A DNA stretch of 57,923 bases from Microbacterium sp. (GTDB lineage Bacteria > Actinomycetota > Actinomycetes > Actinomycetales > Microbacteriaceae). A program made the position numbers and the translations under genes. Below the pieces are notes generated by a model. That model ran no database searches. It was given only the letters and a program-made list of their open reading frames with translations, and was not told the origin of the DNA. Positions 18,069 through 26,624 of this stretch are shown in pieces (positions within the stretch are counted from its first letter, which is position 1; the number at the start of each line of letters is the position of its first letter). Location: assembly GCF_011620715.1 (NCBI RefSeq), contig NZ_WOYP01000123.1, positions 1 through 57,923 of the forward strand, read 5' to 3'.

Positions 18069-18509
18069 TCAGTTCGGGAGGATCCCAGTCGCCCACGCCT
18101 GGATCTTGACGTCGGTTCCGTCTTCATTGGTCACCGTGATCTTGGCCTTGACCGCCGTGCCGTCCGACCCGGCTTCCACCTCTGTCAATTCGCCCTGGAT
18201 CTTGAGCACTTCCCCCGGCCACACCTGGCTGCGGAACCGCGTTCCGAAGCCCGTCAGGTTCTTGAGGCCGAGCCAGTCGGATGCCAGGCGGGACGACAGC
18301 CCGCCCTGGAACAGACCCATCGAGAACACCGAGGGGAGACCGATCGACACAGCCCAAGCCTCATCGTGATGAATGGGGTTGAAGTCACCGCCCGCGCCAG
18401 CGTACTTGACGATGTCCGTGCGGGTGATCGGTCCAACGGTGTAGACCGGAGAAGTCAGTCCGACCACTGCGTCAGAAGCGCTCAGCGTCTTCGCTGCCTC
18501 GTTACTCAC
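18069..18509 (-). CDS. MaoC-like enoyl-CoA hydratase, catalytic subunit
   Basis: A 146-residue hotdog protein. The hydratase-2 motif is intact as YAGAGGDFNPIHHDEAW, with the catalytic Asp and His. It has the length of one hotdog and overlaps the gene for a second hotdog by four bases (GTGA). The two most likely form a heterodimer that hydrates an enoyl-CoA, like HadAB or the ChsH-type hydratases in steroid breakdown. Confidence 0.88.
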   Translation of the reverse strand: MSNEAAKTLSASDAVVGLTSPVYTVGPITRTDIVKYAGAGGDFNPIHHDEAWAVSIGLPSVFSMGLFQGGLSSRLASDWLGLKNLTGFGTRFRSQVWPGEVLKIQGELTEVEAGSDGTAVKAKITVTNEDGTDVKIQAWATGILPN

Positions 18510-18979
18510 TTCTCGCCCCCTCCGACGACCGCAGCCGTCTCGATGACCGTCGACTCCTCCGTGACAACGGGCAACCCGTTCTGGTCGAGGTACTCGGTCC
18601 CCAGCTTCACGAAGGTCATGACGCCACCGCGGCCACCAGGCTTCTGTTCTACGCTCACTACCTTAGTCTCACCGGTGAGGACGTCGCCGACAACGGGCGT
18701 CCGGTGGAACGTCCAGCTCTGCTCGCCGTGGAGCACCCTGGCCAGATCCAACCCCAGCGAAGAGAACGATCCTTCGCCCTCCTGGAAGTGCGCAGCGACA
18801 ACCGAGTACGTCGGTGGCGCTGGGATCGCCGAAAAACCTGCCTGCACTGCCGCCTCGGGATCCCGGAAGACGGGATTGGGATCCTGGATGCTCTTCGCGA
18901 ACTCGCGAACCTTACCCGCTTCGATCGGAAAGGTCACTGTTCCCAGGACTTTGCCGACCAGTTCGTTGCCATGCTCCAT
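18506..18979 (-). CDS. MaoC-like hydratase, non-catalytic N-terminal-type subunit
   Basis: A 157-residue hotdog (FAS1 dehydratase-like) protein. At the place of the hydratase motif it reads SIQDPNPVFRDPEAA, which lacks the catalytic His, as in the binding half of two-part MaoC hydratases. YSVVAAHFQEGEG and FHRTPVVGDVLTGETKV are family-typical. GGAGG lies upstream of the ATG, and its stop overlaps the start of the catalytic subunit. Confidence 0.85.
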   Translation of the reverse strand: MEHGNELVGKVLGTVTFPIEAGKVREFAKSIQDPNPVFRDPEAAVQAGFSAIPAPPTYSVVAAHFQEGEGSFSSLGLDLARVLHGEQSWTFHRTPVVGDVLTGETKVVSVEQKPGGRGGVMTFVKLGTEYLDQNGLPVVTEESTVIETAAVVGGGEK

Positions 18980-19014
18980 TTGAGCGTACCTCCACTCTGA
19001 GTGATGACTCCACG

Positions 19015-19770
19015 CTAGTCGTAGTTGAACTGGTCAGTCAAGTACGCCAGTCGGCGTTCGGCCGCCAGTCCCTCTCGAAGGGGAAGTTCGTGGGCGGCCT
19101 TGGCCGCGCTCAGTGCGGCGCGCACGGCGACCCGGGGAAGACCCGCCAAGCGACGCGCGTAGGCGAACGCCGTTTCATCGACGTCGACCCCTTCCGGAAG
19201 GACTTCATCGACGATGCCGAGAATCCTGGCGCTCTCCGCGTCGATGGGTTCGCCCGCCATGATGAAGGGAAGCGCTCTGGACGGTGCCATCCAAGCAGTG
19301 ATCGAGCGCGTTCCACCCGCCGCCGGCAGCATTCCGAGCTTGGTCTCCGGGAGGCCGACCTTCGTCCCGTGAGCCGCGATCCGCACGTCACAGAGCATCG
19401 CCATTTCGAGCCCGGAGCCGAGGGCATAGCCATGGAGGGCGACGATCTTGGGCACCGGCAGTGTCCACAGGAGATGCCACGGATCGCGATCCCACCGAAT
19501 ACGACGAGCCTCGAAGATGGACTCCGCATTGCCGAACTCGCTGATGTCCGCGCCGGCCGAGAAGTGGGCGCCCTCCGCGCGAAGGACGAGCGCTCCGAGG
19601 TCCGGGAAATCGCGTACGGCTGTGAACGCCTCGATGAGCGCGTCGCGCATCCTCAGGTTCACCACGTTGAGCTTCTGCGGTCGGGACAGCACAACCTCGG
19701 CCACCCCGTCCTCCCCGAAGGCCACACGAACGACGTCATCGATTTCACCCATGGGCGGGAGCATACCCAT
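19015..19770 (-). CDS. Enoyl-CoA hydratase/isomerase family protein
   Basis: A crotonase-fold protein of about 251 residues. The oxyanion-hole segment AHFSAGADISEF, GYALGSGLEMAMLCDVRIA and GLPETKLGMLPAAGGTR retain both hydratase glutamates (GLE and PET). The start at 19770 is chosen because GAGGTGG lies six bases upstream; a GTG at 19785 overlapping the previous stop is open. It follows the fused CoA-transferase gene. It hydrates an enoyl-CoA or shifts a double bond. Confidence 0.85.
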   Translation of the reverse strand: MGMLPPMGEIDDVVRVAFGEDGVAEVVLSRPQKLNVVNLRMRDALIEAFTAVRDFPDLGALVLRAEGAHFSAGADISEFGNAESIFEARRIRWDRDPWHLLWTLPVPKIVALHGYALGSGLEMAMLCDVRIAAHGTKVGLPETKLGMLPAAGGTRSITAWMAPSRALPFIMAGEPIDAESARILGIVDEVLPEGVDVDETAFAYARRLAGLPRVAVRAALSAAKAAHELPLREGLAAERRLAYLTDQFNYD

Positions 19771-19781
19771 TCCATTCCACC

Positions 19782-21200
19782 TCACGTCGACATGAAGGGT
19801 GAGCCGGGATGCCGCAGCGACGCACCGGCGACGCTCATGTGCACGGTGCGACCATTGTGCGCCTCCGCGAGCTCCGCCACCCGAGGCATCGGATCGGCCC
19901 GGAGCAGCGCCCCGCGATCACGATCGGCCGGAAGTGCGTCCACCGCGTCCATGAGGCTCGCCGTGAGCGTCGGGTCCGGCCCCTGCTGCGCCGCGGAATG
20001 CAACGCCACGACCGACGCCAGGGCGGCGGCTATGCCCCCGAGGCCGTCGACATACGCGGTGGCCGCGGGGATCGGCTCGTCGGCTCCGGCCGGCCACGCC
20101 AATCCGCTCATGGCGTGCACCTGCGTGCCGTAGGCCGCCCAGTCGCGCGAAGGCCCTCGCGAGAAGGCGGAAATGTGCACGATCGCGGGTCCGTCATCGA
20201 ACCGGCTCGGGTCGGTGATCCCCAGGTTCGCCCGAGCGCGACGAGACAAGCTGTCCACTCGAAGATCCGCGTGCGCACAGGCGAGGTCGAACGCCGCCCG
20301 GTCCCGCTCGAGCCGGAGGTCGAGATTCACGCGCGCTTTCCCCGCCGCCAGAGAAGTGAACATCGCCGACCGATCTTTCGCACCCCGTTCGAGTCGTCCT
20401 CCCGGGTAGATCCCTCCGCCGTGCGGCGCGCGCATCCCATCCGGACGAGCGTCGGATTCCACGACCACGACTGAAGCACCGAGCTGGGCAAGCAGCCACG
20501 TGCAGAGGGGTCCCGCCCACATCGCCGTGACGTCGACCACATTCAGCCCCGCCAGAGCGGCCCGGGCGGCGGGCGACGACTGACCGGACCGACGAGCGGC
20601 GTCGTCGCGGCCGAACGGTTCTTGGATTCCCGGCCGGTGAGGGCTCTGATCCTGTGCGCGCCGCGCACGCCGGTACGGAACGACCGGCAGGCGCCACTGC
20701 TGTGCCGCCGCGCTGAGCTCTTCGGCATCCGTGAACGATTCCGTCTCGAGCAGCAACGCGAACAGCTCGGCGTCCCCGGGCGCCCCGAGTTCCGCCGCGG
20801 CCCACCCGTCGCCGATCCGCAGCGGCGTCACGCGGCCCGGCGGCGGCGCCGAGTACCAGTGCGCCAGCAGCAGCGGCTGCAAGAGCAGGATCGCCGCCGA
20901 GTCCGCGTCGACGACCAGAGTTCCGCCCACGCGGGCCGCTGCGAGCGCACTCAGCGCGAGAAGACCCGCTGCCGCCCGAGTCGGTGCGGCCGCGGGGAGG
21001 CCCGGACAGGGGGCCACCGGCCCACTCATCCGAGCGGTCGCGGGAACGCAGCCTCGCCCCGACACGGTCACGCTCGCGGGGCCGGAGACGGGGCCGGCGA
21101 CCCGGGCAGACGCACCATACCGGGAGAGGAGGCGCGCGGCATCCGCGGCGACCGCCGGGTCACCCTCGACGCGGACATCCACGCCGTCGAGCGGCCCCAT
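19782..21200 (-). CDS. Tandem-fused, partly degenerate CaiB-type CoA-transferase (472 aa)
   Basis: The second half, from LAGLNVVDVTAMWAGPLCTW, is a clear CaiB large domain with LGASVVVVES, the LVVNLDL-like KARVNLDL strand and YVDGLGGIAAALASV carrying the catalytic Asp, but it stops before the usual small domain. The first half begins like a shrunken large domain (LLSRYGASARV), then runs into a small-domain-like stretch, LRIGDGWAAAELG and QQWRLPVVPYRRAR. Two copies thus complement each other in one chain. The start at 21200 overlaps the previous gene by ATGA; the long open frame upstream is antisense-like noise. Function: a CoA transfer or racemisation is inferred. Confidence 0.75.
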   Translation of the reverse strand: MGPLDGVDVRVEGDPAVAADAARLLSRYGASARVAGPVSGPASVTVSGRGCVPATARMSGPVAPCPGLPAAAPTRAAAGLLALSALAAARVGGTLVVDADSAAILLLQPLLLAHWYSAPPPGRVTPLRIGDGWAAAELGAPGDAELFALLLETESFTDAEELSAAAQQWRLPVVPYRRARRAQDQSPHRPGIQEPFGRDDAARRSGQSSPAARAALAGLNVVDVTAMWAGPLCTWLLAQLGASVVVVESDARPDGMRAPHGGGIYPGGRLERGAKDRSAMFTSLAAGKARVNLDLRLERDRAAFDLACAHADLRVDSLSRRARANLGITDPSRFDDGPAIVHISAFSRGPSRDWAAYGTQVHAMSGLAWPAGADEPIPAATAYVDGLGGIAAALASVVALHSAAQQGPDPTLTASLMDAVDALPADRDRGALLRADPMPRVAELAEAHNGRTVHMSVAGASLRHPGSPFMST

Positions 21201-21934
21201 CAGGCGTTCCGGAAGTTCGCCGTTCGCTTGCCCAAGAACGCGGCTATGCCTTCGGCCCTGTCCTGAGACGTCTGAAGCAGGGTGTTGAGGTCGGCTTCGA
21301 GGGCAAGGCCCTCCCGCAGGCGCAGTTCGGAGCCGTCCCGAACCGCCTCCTTGGCGTACTCCAACGCGAGCGGCGCGCGGCTCAGCCATTGAGCCGTGTA
21401 CTCCGCGGCCCGCTCGATGGGCGCATCGACGACCTCGTGGACGAGGCCCTGCTGAAGTGCGTCCGCGGCCGTCACGGGGTCTCCGAACAGGATCATCCGA
21501 AGCGCGGCGGCCTGACCGATCACGCGAGGCAACCGCTGGGTCCCCCCCCACGACGGAAGACTCCCCTGCGAAACCTCAGTGAACCGAAAGCTCGCATCCG
21601 GCGCCGCCAGCCGCACGTCGGCCGCGAGCGCCACCTCCAGTCCCGCAGACTCGACACGGCCGGTCAGGACCGCAACGACTGGGACACGCAACGCGGCCAG
21701 AAGATCGGCGGGCGACGGTCCGTTGGACCGTCGGCCGCGGACGTCATCATCGATCCCGACACAGAAGTCTGCGCACTCCGAGCGCACCAGCACAGCGCGC
21801 AACTCTCTGTCCTCGGCGCATTCGCCGAGCAGATCAGCCAGTTCAGCGGACTGTCGCGAGGTCATCGTCGCATCGCCGAGAGCGATGTCGAGAACACCGT
21901 CCCGCAGGTGCGTGCGGATCCGCTCTCTGCGCAT
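21200..21934 (-). CDS. Enoyl-CoA hydratase/isomerase family protein
   Basis: A 244-residue crotonase. [19 protein letters not shown] and [18 protein letters not shown] keep glutamates at both hydratase positions, although the oxyanion-hole loop ([10 protein letters not shown]) is divergent. The ATG at 21934 is chosen over a GTG at 21970 because it follows a strong GAGGAGGGG. Its stop overlaps the start of the CaiB-fusion gene (ATGA), so the two are translationally coupled. Confidence 0.83.
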   Translation of the reverse strand: MRRERIRTHLRDGVLDIALGDATMTSRQSAELADLLGECAEDRELRAVLVRSECADFCVGIDDDVRGRRSNGPSPADLLAALRVPVVAVLTGRVESAGLEVALAADVRLAAPDASFRFTEVSQGSLPSWGGTQRLPRVIGQAAALRMILFGDPVTAADALQQGLVHEVVDAPIERAAEYTAQWLSRAPLALEYAKEAVRDGSELRLREGLALEADLNTLLQTSQDRAEGIAAFLGKRTANFRNA

Positions 21935-21997
21935 TGCCCCTCCTCGTCCCTCCCCGCCCCGTCTCGTCACACGTGTCCCGACGAGGGGGCCGCCCGG

Positions 21998-22978
21998 CTA
22001 CGCGTTCTTCTTCTGGATGGCTTCGATCAGCTGCGGGACGACCTTGAACACGTCACCCACGATGCCGAAGTCCGCGATGTCGAAGATCGGCGCGTCGCCG
22101 TCCTTGTTGATCGCGACGATCGTCTTCGCGGTCTGCATTCCCGCACGGTGCTGGATCGCCCCGGAGATACCCAGCGCGATGTAGAGCTGCGGTGAAACCG
22201 AGACACCGGTCTGGCCCACCTGGGAGGTCTGGGCCACATATCCGGCGTCGACAGCGGCTCGCGAGGCTCCGACGGCCGCGCCCAACGCGTCGGCGAGCTC
22301 GTCGACGAGCGAGAACTTATCGGCGGAGCCGAGCCCTCTCCCGCCCGAGACGACCTTCGTCGCACCACGCAGCTCGGGCCTCGAAGAGGTCGTGACCACC
22401 GCCTCCTGCGCGTCGATCTTCGCAGCGGGCTTTCCGGAATCCGGCACCTCGAGCGGAATGCTCACGAGAGGCTTCGACTCGGCGCGGGCCTCGATCGATC
22501 CCTGGCGCACGGTGATGACCGGTGCGCCGAAGGTCGCCGCGCTCACGACGTTGTACGCACCGCCGTAGACCGAGTGGCCAGCGACGATGCCTTCCGAATC
22601 ACGGTTGACCTCGACGGCATCGATGCTCAGCGCAGCGCGCACACGGGCGGCGAATGCCCCCGCGATCGCACGTCCGTCTATCGAATGCGACACCAGCACC
22701 GCGTCCGGACGCACCAGGTCGGATGCGGCGGCGAGGGCGTCGACCGTCGGTGTGAACAGGTCAGGGCGATCGGTCGCGGCGACCAGGACCGTGGGGGCAC
22801 CGGCGTCCGCTGCGGCTTGAGCGAGCGCGGGAGCGGCCGCACTGGGCGCGACGACGAGCGCAACAGGGGTCCCTACCGCGGCGGCGGCTCCGAGCAGCCC
22901 CGCCGTCGACTTGGCCAGCTCGCCGGCCTGAGTGACATCCACCAGAACCAGAATCGAATCTGAAGCAAAAGTTGACAC
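21998..22978 (-). CDS. etfA: Electron transfer flavoprotein alpha subunit
   Basis: A 326-residue ETF alpha. The FAD domain is unmistakable: [66 protein letters not shown] and [13 protein letters not shown]. It accepts electrons from the acyl-CoA dehydrogenases and passes them to ETF:quinone oxidoreductase. The GTG start follows AGGGAAC. It lies ten bases after etfB. Confidence 0.96.
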   Translation of the reverse strand: MSTFASDSILVLVDVTQAGELAKSTAGLLGAAAAVGTPVALVVAPSAAAPALAQAAADAGAPTVLVAATDRPDLFTPTVDALAAASDLVRPDAVLVSHSIDGRAIAGAFAARVRAALSIDAVEVNRDSEGIVAGHSVYGGAYNVVSAATFGAPVITVRQGSIEARAESKPLVSIPLEVPDSGKPAAKIDAQEAVVTTSSRPELRGATKVVSGGRGLGSADKFSLVDELADALGAAVGASRAAVDAGYVAQTSQVGQTGVSVSPQLYIALGISGAIQHRAGMQTAKTIVAINKDGDAPIFDIADFGIVGDVFKVVPQLIEAIQKKNA

Positions 22979-22987
22979 GTCTGTTCC

Positions 22988-23764
22988 CTACGCCAATCTG
23001 TTCTTGATGAGGAATTCGGCCAGCTGCGAGCCCGCGTCGCCCTCGTCGACGATCTTCACACCGGCGGACCGCGGCGGCGCTGCGGCGATCGTGATCATGA
23101 TCGACCGCGCCGCATCTGCATCCATCGGGTCCACCTCGAGGTCGGCGAGGGACAGCACCTCCAGCGGCTTCTTCTTGGCGGCAGTGATGCCCTTGAAGTT
23201 CGGGAAGCGCGCGTCGGGAAGCTGCTCTGTGATCGAGATGACAGCCGGGAGCGAGGCTGAAGCCGTCATCGTCCCACCCTCGAGCGTGCGCTCGCCGGAC
23301 ACCGAGTCGGCGGTGATCTGGACCGAATTGAGCGACGTGATCACGGGTACCGCGAGGAGCTCGCCCAGCATGGCGGGGATCACTCCGCCCACTCCGTCCG
23401 TGGACTGGTTGCCGGCCACGACGAGGTCGAAGCCGGTGCGCCTGAGCGCTGCCGCCAGCACCTCGGCGGTGAGGCTCAGATCGGCGCCCGCGAGCGCGTC
23501 ATCGACGATCTGGACAGCGGAGCCCGCCCCCATCGCCAAACCCTTGCGGACAGTGGCGGTGGCGGTGGCAGGAGCCATCGACACCAGTACCACCTCGGTA
23601 TCGGGGTTGCTGTCTGCGTACTTCAGCGCAACCTCGACGGCGCGCTCGCCCACCTCGTCCAGCACCTTCTCTGAGGCGGCGCGATCAGCGAGCCCCGTCT
23701 CGAGATCGAGCTTTCGATCCCCGTAGGTGTCCGGCACCTCCTTGACCAGCACAGCAATCTTCAT
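22988..23764 (-). CDS. etfB: Electron transfer flavoprotein beta subunit
   Basis: A 258-residue ETF beta, starting MKIAVLVKEVPDTYGDRKLD and carrying the AMP-binding VAGNQSTDGVGGVIPAMLGE and VLVSMAPATATATVRKGLAMG. The ATG at 23764 is chosen because GAGGAG precedes it by six bases; the frame is open 19 codons further. It is the head of an etfB-etfA unit serving the local acyl-CoA dehydrogenases. A short etfB-like gene also occurs at 35008-35133. Confidence 0.96.
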   Translation of the reverse strand: MKIAVLVKEVPDTYGDRKLDLETGLADRAASEKVLDEVGERAVEVALKYADSNPDTEVVLVSMAPATATATVRKGLAMGAGSAVQIVDDALAGADLSLTAEVLAAALRRTGFDLVVAGNQSTDGVGGVIPAMLGELLAVPVITSLNSVQITADSVSGERTLEGGTMTASASLPAVISITEQLPDARFPNFKGITAAKKKPLEVLSLADLEVDPMDADAARSIMITIAAAPPRSAGVKIVDEGDAGSQLAEFLIKNRLA

Positions 23765-23925
23765 CGGGAACTCCTCGTCTGTCATGAAGTCATCGGCGCC
23801 CACGACGGCACACCCTGTCACCGTTGCATAGGGACCACAATCATGCCAACTCTAGTAGACCCGCGGGTGAGTCACCTGTCCCGAGAAGCGCAGAGCGCTC
23901 CGGCGGGCCGCGGGTCGAAAGCGAG

Positions 23926-24714
23926 TCAGCGGGGTCGGACCGTGTTCATCTGCTGGATGCCGCCGAAGAGGCTGCCTTCTTCGTCGTAGAGGTTCGAACT
24001 GGTCAGGCCCATTCCGGTCGGTCCGAAGCTCGCCGTCGTCTCGAACCCGATCCAGTCGCCCTTCGGCTCTGCGAACACGTGCGCGGTCAGGTCGATGTTG
24101 GGGTATGTGGCGAGCCTCGGGTCGATCAGCGGGCCGATGCCGTTGGCCACATCCACCACTCCCAGTGCCCGTGCGGTCGGGCTGACGCGCTCCCCCTCGA
24201 GCAGCGGCAACTGGGGCCGCAACCACGCCCATCCGTGGCCAGGCTTGTCTGACTTCCGGTGCATGTCGATGGTGCTGACGAAGCCGAACGACTTGTCGCT
24301 CGCCATCGGGGACTCATCCCCGAGCGCCTCACGGCCCGGCATGGGCGCCGCGCCGCTGCCGGCCAGGTGAGCGGTGTCGAAGGGATGCATGAGCCATGCG
24401 TGAGCCAACACCGAGATCCGGTCACGGTGTGTGAGCGCCACCTCGACGAGCTCGATGGTGCGTCCGGCGCGAACGATGCGGACATCGGCGTCGAGGATCT
24501 CGCTGACCGTTGTGTCCATCGTCCCGAAGATGTCGAAGGCGATGCGGCCGATCTGGAGCCCGTCGCTCCGGCGACGATCGCGGTCGCTCTCGACGATGTG
24601 GGCGACGAGACCCAGGACGGGGGCGATATGGGCGTCATTCGGGCTCCATGAGCCGCGCACAGCATCTTCGATCCGAAAGCGCGCGTCGCTGAGCCGTTCA
24701 AAATATGCGGGCAT
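23926..24714 (-). CDS. Acyl-CoA thioesterase-like (TesB-type double-hotdog) protein
   Basis: About 262 residues with two hotdog halves. The first has FGTMDTTVSEILDADVRIV and TIELVEVALTH; the second has GVVDVANGIGPLIDPR and IDLTAHVFAEPKGDWIGFE, resembling the TesB/4HBT_3 group. The ATG at 24714 (MPAYFERLSD) fits family starts; a GTG at 24738 is also open and neither has a good ribosome site. Probably hydrolyses an acyl-CoA at the end of the island. Confidence 0.7.
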   Translation of the reverse strand: MPAYFERLSDARFRIEDAVRGSWSPNDAHIAPVLGLVAHIVESDRDRRRSDGLQIGRIAFDIFGTMDTTVSEILDADVRIVRAGRTIELVEVALTHRDRISVLAHAWLMHPFDTAHLAGSGAAPMPGREALGDESPMASDKSFGFVSTIDMHRKSDKPGHGWAWLRPQLPLLEGERVSPTARALGVVDVANGIGPLIDPRLATYPNIDLTAHVFAEPKGDWIGFETTASFGPTGMGLTSSNLYDEEGSLFGGIQQMNTVRPR

Positions 24715-24791
24715 GATCAAATGGTAAACGCACCGCACGGCCGGTCCGGAACCCGAACCGAGCGAGCGGGTTCAGCCGAAGCCCGCCGTGG

Positions 24792-25217
24792 TCACTCCGT
24801 GCGACGGCTCAGCCGGAGCACGGGGATCACGCGGGTCGTCTTCTCCTGGATGCCGTCGAGTCCGCCGAACGGCGCAAAAAGTGCCAGCGCGCGCTCCCGC
24901 GCCGCGCCCGCGAGTTCCTCGACGTGCACGGGCACCGCACCCTCATCGGGGACCTCGATGTCCACGTCGGGCTGGGCGCGGAGATTGTGGTACCAGGCCG
25001 GATTCTCGGGCGCCCCACCCTTGGCCGCCGCGATGATCCAGGCATCCGGCCCCTCCCGCACCGCCAGGACGGGCGCGATCCGCTCTTCACCGGTCTTCGC
25101 GCCGACATTGTGGACGAGCACGAGATTGCGCCCGTACCCGCGCGTGGTGACCGAACCGCCGGACGCGCGAAACTGTTCGATGATCGGCTGATTCCACTCT
25201 GCATGCGGTTTGGCCAT
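24792..25217 (-). CDS. Deazaflavin (F420)-dependent nitroreductase-family protein (Ddn-like)
   Basis: A 141-residue split-barrel protein of the Ddn/FDOR group. It has VLVHNVGAKTGEERIAPV, where the family binds the F420 phosphate, then IIAAAKGGAPENPAWYHNL and VHVEELAGAARERA. Members reduce substrates, including enones and quinones, with F420H2. A GAGGAG site precedes the ATG. It is the last minus-strand gene before the divergent regulatory gap at 25.2-25.4 kb and links the island to F420. Confidence 0.9.
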   Translation of the reverse strand: MAKPHAEWNQPIIEQFRASGGSVTTRGYGRNLVLVHNVGAKTGEERIAPVLAVREGPDAWIIAAAKGGAPENPAWYHNLRAQPDVDIEVPDEGAVPVHVEELAGAARERALALFAPFGGLDGIQEKTTRVIPVLRLSRRTE

Positions 25218-25280
25218 TGCTGCTCCTCGACGTAGAACACGATCGGCGCGTACGGAAACGGCTGCGCACTTGCGAATGTA

Positions 25281-25326
25281 TACCCGGTGGCCGAAAGGGA
25301 GAATGCGAAGTTCGCATGACCGGGTA
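25281..25326. promoter_or_regulatory. Nested inverted repeats in the Ddn-Ltp divergent gap
   Basis: TACCCGGT (25281-25288) and ACCGGGTA (25319-25326) are exact inverted copies. Between them ATGCGAAGTTCGCAT (25303-25317) is a 7-1-7 perfect palindrome. They lie between two divergent genes and upstream of a third inverted repeat, so they are good candidates for regulator sites. Which protein binds is unknown. Confidence 0.5.
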
Positions 25327-25353
25327 CGTTCCTTTGGAGGAGCCGGTGGCGTA

Positions 25354-25377
25354 GAGTTGAACCGTCTGGTTCAACTC
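25354..25377. promoter_or_regulatory. TetR-type operator candidate before the Ltp-DUF35 operon
   Basis: GAGTTGAACC (25354-25363) and GGTTCAACTC (25368-25377) are exact inverted copies around four bases (GTCT). The even spacing and the AACC-N4-GGTT core are typical for TetR-family sites. TTGAAC inside the left arm could also be a -35. It lies 84 bases before the ATG at 25461. Confidence 0.6.
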
Positions 25378-25460
25378 AGGTCACTTCGGCTTGTGCTTCA
25401 GGGACCAGTCGAATCCCTCGTGCTGCGACGGCACGCCGGAAGAACCAAGAAAGGTAAGCA

Positions 25461-26624
25461 ATGAGCATTCGCGGAGCTGCGTTCATCGCGGGCGCCTACG
25501 AGCATCCCCAGCGTGTCATACCCGACAAATCCCTCGGCCAGGTCCACGCGGAGGTTGCCGCCGGCGCCCTCGCCGATGCCGGTCTGAGCTTCTCGGACGT
25601 GGACGCGTACTACTGCGCGGGCGACGCGCCGGGGCTGGGCGGCATCTCCATGGCCGACTATATGGGCTTGAAGCTGCGTCACATCGACTCGACCGAGACC
25701 GGAGGGTCGTCCTACATCGCGCACATCGGACACGCCGCCGCCGCGATCAAGGCGGGCAAGGCTTCGGTCGCACTCATCACGCTCGCGGGCCTCCCGCGTC
25801 AGATGCGCGGCAACCTCGTCATGGAGGGCGGCGGAGCCCCCGAGGACGCGTTCGAGGGGCCGTTCGGTCCGACCGTGCACGGCCTCTACGCGCTGGCCGC
25901 GCGACGCCACATGTACGAGTTCGGCACCACGAGCGAGCAGCTGGCCGAGATCAAGGTCGCCGCGTCCATCCACGCGCAGTACAACCCGAACGCGATGCTG
26001 CCCAAGCCGGTCACCGTCGAGGAGGTGGTGAACTCGCCCATGGTGAGCGACCCGTTGCACCGGCTGGATTGCTGCGTGGTCACGGACGGCGGCGGGGCGC
26101 TGATCGTCGTCTCCCCCGAGATCGCTCGCGACCTCGACCGCTCCGTGGTCAAGGTACTCGGTCACGGCGAGGCGCCCAAGCACACGAACGGCGGCAAAGT
26201 AGACGTCACGTTCACCGGTGCGCGCTGGTCCGGCCCGGCCGCGTTCGCGGAAGCCGGAGTCACCCAGAAGGACATCGACTACGCGTCGATCTACGATTCC
26301 TTCACCATCACGGTGCTCGAAACTCTCGAGGACCTCGGCTTCTGCGAGAAGGGCAAGGGCGGCGAGTTCGTGCTGGACGGCGCGCTCCAGGCGCCGTTCG
26401 GCAAGCTCCCGTTCAACACCGACGGTGGCGGCCTGGCCAACAACCACCCCGCGAACCGCGGCGGGATGACCAAGGTGCTCGAAGCGGTGCGTCAGCTCCG
26501 TGACGAGGCACACCCTGCAGTGCAGGTGCCCAACACCCAGATCGCACTCGCACACGGCACCGGCGGAAGCCTGCCGACCCGCATGGGTGCGGCGACCGTC
26601 ATTCTTGGAAGGGAAGACGCATGA
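25461..26624 (+). CDS. Thiolase-like lipid-transfer protein / retro-aldolase (Ltp2-type), copy 2
   Basis: A 387-residue paralogue of the protein at 11135-12319. It shares ETGGSSYIAHIGHAA in place of a thiolase Cys, HRLDCCVVTDGGGALIV, SIYDSFTITVLETLEDLGFC and NTDGGGLANNHPANRG. The last block has Ala where copy 1 has Tyr, so one of the tyrosines thought to act in Ltp2 aldolases is missing. AAAGG precedes the ATG. It overlaps the DUF35 gene by ATGA, supporting a two-subunit enzyme. Confidence 0.88.
   Translation: MSIRGAAFIAGAYEHPQRVIPDKSLGQVHAEVAAGALADAGLSFSDVDAYYCAGDAPGLGGISMADYMGLKLRHIDSTETGGSSYIAHIGHAAAAIKAGKASVALITLAGLPRQMRGNLVMEGGGAPEDAFEGPFGPTVHGLYALAARRHMYEFGTTSEQLAEIKVAASIHAQYNPNAMLPKPVTVEEVVNSPMVSDPLHRLDCCVVTDGGGALIVVSPEIARDLDRSVVKVLGHGEAPKHTNGGKVDVTFTGARWSGPAAFAEAGVTQKDIDYASIYDSFTITVLETLEDLGFCEKGKGGEFVLDGALQAPFGKLPFNTDGGGLANNHPANRGGMTKVLEAVRQLRDEAHPAVQVPNTQIALAHGTGGSLPTRMGAATVILGREDA

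Noticed and set aside
19782..21551. 589-codon frame for the fused CoA-transferase
   Set aside because: The first 117 codons overlap the crotonase gene out of frame and read as Arg-rich noise; the ATGA overlap at 21200 is the natural start.
25398..26555. Long minus-strand frame opposite the copy-2 Ltp gene
   Set aside because: A shadow of a real gene in GC-rich DNA; no recognisable motifs and no ribosome site.
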